Source: Caenibius sp964466155
GTDB taxonomy: Bacteria > Pseudomonadota > Alphaproteobacteria > Sphingomonadales > Sphingomonadaceae
DNA length: 7,564 bases
Assembly: GCA_964466155.1 (NCBI GenBank)
Contig: CAYXMY010000123.1
Span: 1 to 7,564, forward strand
Direction of reading: 5' to 3'
Shown: positions 1-4,730 of the stretch, in pieces
Position numbering within the stretch: position 1 is the first letter of the stretch
Layout: each line of letters begins with the position of its first letter
The notes under the pieces: generated by a model
Databases searched by the model: none
Seen by the model: the letters and a program-made list of their open reading frames with translations, nothing else
Told to the model about the DNA's origin: nothing
Made by a program: the position numbers and the translations under genes

Positions 1-1
1 C

Positions 2-328
2 GATCCGAAGAGCTTCTTCGAAGGGGTGGACCGCGTGGCGACCATCGCCACCGAGAAGACCCGCGCGGTGAAAATGGGGCTGGACCGCGACAAGGTGACG
101 CTGTCGGTCACTTCGCCCGACAACGGCACGGCGGCGGAAGAACTGCCCGCCGATTACAGCGCCGATGGGTTCGAAATCGGGTTCAACGCCAATTATCTGA
201 AGGATATCCTCAGCCAGATCGATGGCGATACGGTGGAACTGCATCTTGCCGATGCGGGCGCGCCGACCCTGATCCGCCAAGATTCGAAGAGCGCGGCGCT
301 CTATGTCCTGATGCCGATGCGGGTCTGA
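2..328 (+). CDS. dnaN: DNA polymerase III subunit beta (sliding clamp), C-terminal part
   Basis: This is the last 108 codons of the beta sliding clamp, cut by the window's left edge. The clamp is a ring-shaped dimer that encircles DNA and tethers the replicative polymerase and other partners to it. The visible part corresponds to the third structural domain of a protein usually about 370 residues long. It includes a DKVTLSVTSPDNG-like strand region, the FNANYLKDIL segment and the family's typical C-terminal end, LYVLMPMRV. That end lies at the subunit interface and partner-binding pocket. The frame is open from base 2 and ends at TGA 326-328, followed by a strong intrinsic terminator. The true start is outside the window. 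Nothing in the visible part looks broken. Identification is firm from the family's C-terminal sequence. Confidence 0.96.
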   Translation, partial: DPKSFFEGVDRVATIATEKTRAVKMGLDRDKVTLSVTSPDNGTAAEELPADYSADGFEIGFNANYLKDILSQIDGDTVELHLADAGAPTLIRQDSKSAALYVLMPMRV

Positions 329-351
329 TCCGCTTCATCTGAAAACATTTT

Positions 352-394
352 GCGCCGCCATCCCGGCTCTATCGGGATGGCGGCGCTTTCGTTT
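352..394 (+). terminator. Intrinsic terminator of dnaN
   Basis: A perfect 14-bp GC-rich stem (352-365 pairs with 373-386) closes a 7-base loop. It is followed by a T-rich tail, TTTCGTTT, at 387-394. It starts 23 bases after the dnaN stop codon, so it should end dnaN transcription. Read on the other strand the stem is followed by AAAATGTTTTC, a poorer U-tract, so any role in stopping the convergent fprA transcript would be weaker. Confidence 0.88.
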
Positions 395-422
395 GGAAAT
401 TCCGTAATTTGTGATGGGAACG

Positions 423-451
423 GGGGAGGCAACGCTCCATCTGCCTCCGCC
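423..451 (-). terminator. Possible fprA 3' hairpin
   Basis: A 7-bp perfect inverted repeat (425-431 with 442-448) has a 10-base loop. It can be extended by two G-C pairs if G449 is bulged. It lies 17 bases beyond the fprA stop codon on the minus strand. No U-tract follows on that strand, so it is at best a weak or Rho-assisted terminator, or a 3'-end stabilising hairpin. Intergenic space 329-467 holds only this and the dnaN terminator. Confidence 0.3.
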
Positions 452-467
452 GATCATTCCCTTGGCA

Positions 468-1784
468 TCACTGCCGTGCGCGGATCATTTCTTCAATGCG
501 GACGAACTTTTCGCGTGGAGCGCCATCGCGGGCGGCACGCTCTTCGGCTTCCTCGATCTTCTTCCAGTCGCGGAAGGTGACGATATCCAGTGCGCGCGTT
601 TCCGCCAGCTTGTCGAAGGCGGGGCGGCCTTCCCGGGGCGATGAGCCGAGCACGCCGCTGTCGAAATCCTCGGCGATTTTCTCGATGATCGAAAAGCCGT
701 CCGGCCGGTTGGTGCCGATCGTGCCGGTCGGGCCGCGCCGTGCCCAGCCGACGCAATAGAGGCCGGGCTGAATCCGGCCCTCGTCATTGGCGAAACGGCC
801 GCCCTTCTGATCGAAGGGCCCACCCGGGATGGGCGAAGTGCGATAACCGATGCAACTGACCAGCAGATCGCAAGGCAGGGTTTCCTTCGTCCCGGTGGGA
901 ACCAGCTTGCCATCGCGCAGTTCGGTGCCGGAAATTTCCAGCGCTTCCACTTTGCCGTTGCCGATGATTCGCTCCGGCACGCCGAAGAAATGGAATTCCA
1001 CTTCCTTGTCCACGCCGCTGCGCTCGCTCTCGTCAATCGTGGCGAAGCTGCGCAGATGGCCCACCGATTTGCGCAGGCCCGGCTCCAGCGCCGCGTCTTC
1101 CGCGTCGGCGGGAAGGTGCGCGGCATGGACGCGCGGGCGCGCATTGTCGAGCTTGCCCAGTTCGCCCAATTCCTTCGGGGTCATGGCAATCTGGTGCGGG
1201 CCGCGGCGCCCGAGAATGGTGATTTTCTCCAGCTTCGATGTTTTCAGCAGATCGAGCGCATGGGCGACGATGTCGCTGCCTGCGAATTCCTCCTCGGTCT
1301 TCGAAAGGATGCGGGCCACATCCAGCGCGACATTGCCCATGCCGACGATCACCGCGTGCCGCCCGGACAGATCGGGATCGAGCTTCGCGAAGTTCGGGTG
1401 CCCGTTGTACCAGCCGACGAAGGCGGCGCTGCCGAACACGTTGTTCAGGTCTTCGCCCGGGATATCCAGCGGCCGGTCATTCGGGGCGCCGGTGGCGAAA
1501 ATCACTGCGTCATAGAGCGATTGCAGTTCCTCCACCGTGATATCCTGCCCGATGGAGATATTGCCGACGAAGCGGACGTTATCGGACAAGGCGGTTTTCT
1601 CATACCGCTGGGAAACGCCCTTGATCGACTGGTGATCGGGGGCCACCCCGGTGCGGATCAGGCCATAGGGAACGGGAAGACGGTCGAAGATGTCGATCCG
1701 GACATCGTCGCCCCACTGTTTTTGCGCAGCTTCGGCGGTGTAATAGCCCGCAGGGCCGGAGCCGATAATCGCCAGATGCCGCAT
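468..1784 (-). CDS. fprA: Ferredoxin--NADP+ reductase, FprA / adrenodoxin-reductase type
   Basis: This is a 438-residue FAD flavoenzyme expected to move electrons between NADPH and ferredoxin in the cytoplasm, supplying for example cytochrome P450 or Fe-S proteins. The N-terminus MRHLAIIGSGPAGYYTAE (residues 1-18) is the FAD-binding Rossmann motif. GMGNVALDVARIL at about 148-160 is the NADP-binding GxGxxA motif. Arginines in LGRRGP (about 191-196) fit recognition of the NADPH 2'-phosphate. GWARRGPTGTIGTNRPD at about 347-363 is the family's C-terminal flavin/nicotinamide signature. Length fits the family (about 430-460). The start at 1784 puts the dinucleotide-binding strand right at the N-terminus and has a ribosome-binding site. 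An upstream in-frame ATG at 1904 would add 40 basic, unconserved residues. The gene converges on dnaN and diverges from the c-di-GMP gene. Its electron-transfer partner is not in the window. Confidence 0.95.
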   Translation of the reverse strand: MRHLAIIGSGPAGYYTAEAAQKQWGDDVRIDIFDRLPVPYGLIRTGVAPDHQSIKGVSQRYEKTALSDNVRFVGNISIGQDITVEELQSLYDAVIFATGAPNDRPLDIPGEDLNNVFGSAAFVGWYNGHPNFAKLDPDLSGRHAVIVGMGNVALDVARILSKTEEEFAGSDIVAHALDLLKTSKLEKITILGRRGPHQIAMTPKELGELGKLDNARPRVHAAHLPADAEDAALEPGLRKSVGHLRSFATIDESERSGVDKEVEFHFFGVPERIIGNGKVEALEISGTELRDGKLVPTGTKETLPCDLLVSCIGYRTSPIPGGPFDQKGGRFANDEGRIQPGLYCVGWARRGPTGTIGTNRPDGFSIIEKIAEDFDSGVLGSSPREGRPAFDKLAETRALDIVTFRDWKKIEEAEERAARDGAPREKFVRIEEMIRARQ

Positions 1785-1792
1785 TCGCAATG

Positions 1793-1798
1793 TCTCCC
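1793..1798 (-). promoter_or_regulatory. Ribosome-binding site of fprA
   Basis: GGGAGA on the minus strand lies 8 bases before the ATG at 1784. It supports that start over the upstream in-frame ATGs at 1844 and 1904. Confidence 0.7.
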
Positions 1799-1833
1799 GC
1801 TTTTTCTTGGTTGATTTGCCTTCTTCCCTATTT

Positions 1834-1864
1834 GCCCTCGCCATACAAGCTCTTGCGAGAGGGC
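1834..1864. other. Imperfect dyad in the divergent intergenic region
   Basis: GCCCTC (1834-1839) is matched by GAGGGC (1859-1864), and the inner arms CTCGC/GCGAG can pair in an alternative register. At the centre is a small palindrome, CAAG-CT-CTTG (1846-1855). It lies 50-80 bases upstream of the fprA start and about 105 bases upstream of the other divergent gene. It could be an operator for a dimeric regulator or a 5' leader hairpin of fprA. No promoter boxes were convincing on either strand nearby. Confidence 0.3.
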
Positions 1865-1932
1865 GATGACCGGTGCCGGTGATCGCACCCAAAATACGAT
1901 CCATTCCAGCGACATGGGAAGCAGGGGGTGGG

Positions 1933-1947
1933 TTAACGATTTTTCAA
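1933..1947 (-). promoter_or_regulatory. CtrA-like binding site
   Basis: On the minus strand this reads TTGA-N7-TTAA, followed by CC. The alphaproteobacterial CtrA consensus is TTAA-N7-TTAAC, so there is one mismatch. It lies 24-38 bases before the start codon of the membrane GGDEF-EAL gene. In this group CtrA often controls motility and c-di-GMP genes. A single near-match is weak evidence. Confidence 0.3.
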
Positions 1948-1949
1948 AA

Positions 1950-1968
1950 CGCTCCGGCCTAGGGAGCG
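1950..1968 (+). promoter_or_regulatory. Hairpin holding the Shine-Dalgarno sequence
   Basis: CGCTCC (1950-1955) pairs perfectly with GGAGCG (1963-1968) across a 7-base loop. The best Shine-Dalgarno match for the ATG at 1971, AGGGAG (1961-1966), lies partly in the 3' arm. In the folded RNA the ribosome-binding site would be partly hidden. The site also decides the start: the ATG at 1971 has this match, while the in-frame ATG at 1914 has none and the one at 1866 has a purine run set too close. Confidence 0.5.
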
Positions 1969-1970
1969 GC

Positions 1971-4616
1971 ATGGTTGAAAGTGGGGCAGATCGCACCGTG
2001 GTTCGCAAGCGAGCCACTGCACCGGATAGGAGGGGGCAGAGGAGCGTAAGCGCCGCCACCTTCGCCGGTTACGAAGATCGCCTCGTCTCGCCGCAATGGT
2101 GGTTGACGGGCGCCGGTATGGCATTCGCCGTGATGCTGCTCTGCCTTGCCGCGGGCAATGTGGTGGCGCCGCTACCCGGCAGCATGCTGGTGGCGGCTAT
2201 CCTGCTCTGTGCGGCGGCGCGTTATCTGGCGCGGTTTGAAAGCCTCGGGCATCCCACGAAGCGGCGGGCTTTCGCATTCGCCACGGGGGCGGTCGCCTTG
2301 CCGATGGCCCTGTTTGCGGTTGGCATCGCGCAATGGATGCAAGACGGCGGCCTGGGCTGGCAATGGGCACTGGCCATCATGGCGGGCATCGGTGCGCTGG
2401 GGAGCCTGATACAGGCCGGGCGGCAGCATATGATTCTGCTGGTCCAGATCCCTTTGTGGGGCGCTCTGGTGCTGTGCGAACGCAGTGTGGCCGGTATAGC
2501 GGTCCTGCTCCTGATCGTTCCCGCCGTTGCGCTTGCGAGCCGCAAGCAGGCTGAACGCGCACAACGCATGCGCAGCTTCCTGGAAGCGCAGATCGACGGG
2601 CAATGCCGGGCGCAGGATTTGCTGCACGAACTGGAATATTCCGGACAATACTGGTTCTGGGAAACGGATCGGCGCGACAACATTGCCTATGTGTCCCCCC
2701 GTGTGGCGGAAACGCTGCGGCGCAGCCCGAATGAACTGGAGGGGCGTTCGTTCAGCATCCTGTTCGATATGGCGCATGCGGAAGAAAACGACGGTCTGGC
2801 GCTGGCCTCGCACCTGTCCACGCGTTCGGCCTTTCAGGATTTGTCCGTGCGGGCGGCGATACCGGAGCAGGAAGAGGACCGATGGTGGTCGATCAGCGGG
2901 AGGCCGATATTCGATGGATACGGCAGCTTTGTCGGCTTCAGGGGAACGGGTTACGACCTGACGGAGAAAAAGAGATCGCAGCAGGAGGTATCGCGCCTTG
3001 CGCAATACGATTCGCTGACCGGCCTCGCCAATCGGCATCGCATGCTCGGCATGTTGGACACCATGTTGTCCGCGCCGATGGACGGCCAGGGCGATTGTGC
3101 GATTTTCCTGATCGATCTCGACCGGTTCAAACAGGTTAACGATAGCCTCGGCCATCCGGCGGGCGATGCCTTGCTGAAAGAAGTGGCCCAGCGTCTGCAG
3201 CACGTGGTGGGTGACAAGGGCAAGGTCGGGCGTCTGGGCGGGGATGAATTCTCGGTCGTTCTCGCCATGTCGGGGCAGGACGCACTGGCGCAACTGGCGC
3301 ACGATATCATTGCCCGCCTTTCGCAACCCTATTCCATCGAGAGCCGCCGGATCGGGATCGGTGCTTCGATCGGTATCGCGATTGCGCCTGAACACGGTGA
3401 GACGAGCGCGGAGCTGATCCGCAATGCCGATCTTGCGCTCTACGCGGCGAAACGCGGGGGCCGGGGGCGCTATCAGTTCTATGCCGCCGCATTGCATTTG
3501 CAGGCGCTGGAACGGTATCGGCTGGAACAGGACCTGTTGCGCGCGATCCGTGACGATGGGCTCGAACTGCATTATCAGCCGATCATCGATACCGCGACCG
3601 ATCTGGTATCCGGCTTCGAAGCGATGTTGCGTTGGCAACACCCGGTGAAGGGGCTTTTGTCGCTCAATCACTTCGTCAACGTGACGGAAGATACCAATCT
3701 GGTTTGCGCCATCGGCGAATGGGCAGTGCGCACCGCGTGCCGCGATTTGTCCGCCTGGCCGGACCGCATCCGCGTTGCCCTGAACATCCCGCCGTTGCTG
3801 TTCGCCAATCCCCGGTTGCCGGTGATCGTGGCCAATGCGCTGGTGCGGGCGGGCGTCGCTGCATCGCGGCTGGAACTGGAAATCACGGAGAATGTGTTTC
3901 TCGATGACGATGCGCGCGCGAATGCGACTTTTGCGGCGCTCAAGCGCGTAGGGGTAAGGCTGGCGCTGGACAATTTCGGGACGGGCAATTCATCGCTCAC
4001 CTATCTGAAGAAAATTCCGTTCGACAAGATCAAGATCGACCCAGGATTCGTGCATGGCGCGGCGCAGCCGGGCAGTTGCAACGGGGCCATTGCAGCTGCG
4101 GTGGCGGGTCTGGCCCGCTCGCTGGGCATGGACAGCACGGCGCAGGGGGTCGAAACGGAGGACGAATTGCATCTGGTGCGGCTGTATGGTTGCAGCCACG
4201 CGCAAGGCGGTCTTTTCGCCGGTGCCTTGCCCTTTGCCGAGGCCAGCGAGTGGACGCGGGAATCGGCCGAGCGCAATTCCGCGCTTGCGGAACGCGCCGC
4301 ACGGATGGCGCGGCGCACGATCTTGCGCAAAGTCGTGCTGGAAGGCGGCGGCGCCATGCATGTCGGGACGTTGCGCAATATCTCTCTGACCGGCGCTCTG
4401 GTGCAGGGCATGCGCAACGCCGTGCCAGGCGCCGAATTTCATCTCAGGCTATCCGATACCCATGCCGTTCGGGCGACGTGCCGGTGGTCCGAAGCCGATT
4501 TGGTCGGATTGGAATTCGTGGAGCCGTTGCAGCGCGAAGACGAAGAGCAACTCTTCGCAATTCCGGCAAGCGTTGAGCGAGGAGCGGATGCGGTGCGGGT
4601 GCAGCGGGTTGGATAA
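1971..4616 (+). CDS. Membrane PAS-GGDEF-EAL-PilZ protein; likely diguanylate cyclase with degenerate EAL
   Basis: This is an 881-residue c-di-GMP signalling protein. Six hydrophobic segments (about 43-65, 68-87, 100-123, 130-149, 153-170, 172-190) have basic inside loops, giving N-in/C-in topology. A helical linker leads to PAS (about 218-340), GGDEF (341-505), EAL (513-762) and PilZ (776-870). GGDEF is canonical (423-427) with DLDRFKQVND intact, so c-di-GMP synthesis is expected. No RxxD inhibitory site precedes it. The EAL domain keeps E550, R554, N605, E637, K688 and Q745. However, EAL reads EAM, the DDFG motif reads DNFG (N668) and AEGVE reads AQGVE (Q725), so phosphodiesterase activity is probably lost. 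PilZ has RxxxR (R782, R786) and NxSxxG (N803-G808), so c-di-GMP feedback is plausible. The start at 1971 rests on its ribosome-binding site. The next gene is a paralogue 114 bp downstream. Domain calls are firm; activities are inferred. Confidence 0.95.
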   Translation: MVESGADRTVVRKRATAPDRRGQRSVSAATFAGYEDRLVSPQWWLTGAGMAFAVMLLCLAAGNVVAPLPGSMLVAAILLCAAARYLARFESLGHPTKRRAFAFATGAVALPMALFAVGIAQWMQDGGLGWQWALAIMAGIGALGSLIQAGRQHMILLVQIPLWGALVLCERSVAGIAVLLLIVPAVALASRKQAERAQRMRSFLEAQIDGQCRAQDLLHELEYSGQYWFWETDRRDNIAYVSPRVAETLRRSPNELEGRSFSILFDMAHAEENDGLALASHLSTRSAFQDLSVRAAIPEQEEDRWWSISGRPIFDGYGSFVGFRGTGYDLTEKKRSQQEVSRLAQYDSLTGLANRHRMLGMLDTMLSAPMDGQGDCAIFLIDLDRFKQVNDSLGHPAGDALLKEVAQRLQHVVGDKGKVGRLGGDEFSVVLAMSGQDALAQLAHDIIARLSQPYSIESRRIGIGASIGIAIAPEHGETSAELIRNADLALYAAKRGGRGRYQFYAAALHLQALERYRLEQDLLRAIRDDGLELHYQPIIDTATDLVSGFEAMLRWQHPVKGLLSLNHFVNVTEDTNLVCAIGEWAVRTACRDLSAWPDRIRVALNIPPLLFANPRLPVIVANALVRAGVAASRLELEITENVFLDDDARANATFAALKRVGVRLALDNFGTGNSSLTYLKKIPFDKIKIDPGFVHGAAQPGSCNGAIAAAVAGLARSLGMDSTAQGVETEDELHLVRLYGCSHAQGGLFAGALPFAEASEWTRESAERNSALAERAARMARRTILRKVVLEGGGAMHVGTLRNISLTGALVQGMRNAVPGAEFHLRLSDTHAVRATCRWSEADLVGLEFVEPLQREDEEQLFAIPASVERGADAVRVQRVG

Positions 4617-4687
4617 CCGCGTAGCGATCCTGAGCGATGTTTTGCGTTTGGTTAACGCCTTTCTTCTAAAGAGGGATGCGTGGGTTT

Positions 4688-4713
4688 GGTCTGTGCGGGC
4701 AGTCCGCACAACC
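4688..4713 (+). promoter_or_regulatory. Leader hairpin just upstream of the second gene's ribosome-binding site
   Basis: TGTGCGG (4692-4698) pairs perfectly with CCGCACA (4704-4710) around a 5-base loop. GGT/ACC adds three more pairs if C4691 is bulged. The hairpin ends 3 bases before the Shine-Dalgarno sequence at 4717. It may keep the ribosome-binding site open, bind a regulator, or be chance in GC-rich DNA. The rest of the 114-bp gap (4617-4730) shows no convincing terminator, so co-transcription with the gene upstream is possible. Confidence 0.45.
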
Positions 4714-4716
4714 GGT

Positions 4717-4723
4717 GGAAGGA
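4717..4723 (+). promoter_or_regulatory. Ribosome-binding site deciding the start at 4731
   Basis: GGAAGGA lies 7 bases before the ATG at 4731. This supports MPLGDLL as the N-terminus rather than the in-frame ATG at 4680, which would add 17 residues encoded across the leader hairpin. Confidence 0.75.
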
Positions 4724-4730
4724 ACATATA

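Noticed and set aside
990..1814. 274-codon open frame on the plus strand over fprA
   Set aside because: It is antisense to a well-supported flavoenzyme and carries no domain of its own.
1866..1970. 35-residue N-terminal extension of the membrane GGDEF-EAL protein from the ATG at 1866
   Set aside because: The ATG at 1971 has the better Shine-Dalgarno sequence. The extension has no recognisable feature and would cover the CtrA-like site and the leader hairpin. It is not fully excluded.
3204..3251. RxxD inhibitory site before the GGDEF of the first protein
   Set aside because: The four residues at the required spacing before GGDEF read GDKG, and in the paralogue AKRG at the same place. Neither is RxxD.
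2172..3671. 499-codon open frame on the minus strand inside the first GGDEF-EAL gene
   Set aside because: Same explanation: an antisense shadow with low-complexity Arg/Gln/Pro-rich translation and no recognisable motif.
4600..4640. Terminator after the first GGDEF-EAL gene
   Set aside because: Only a 4-bp GGTT/AACC pairing is visible and no U-tract follows it.
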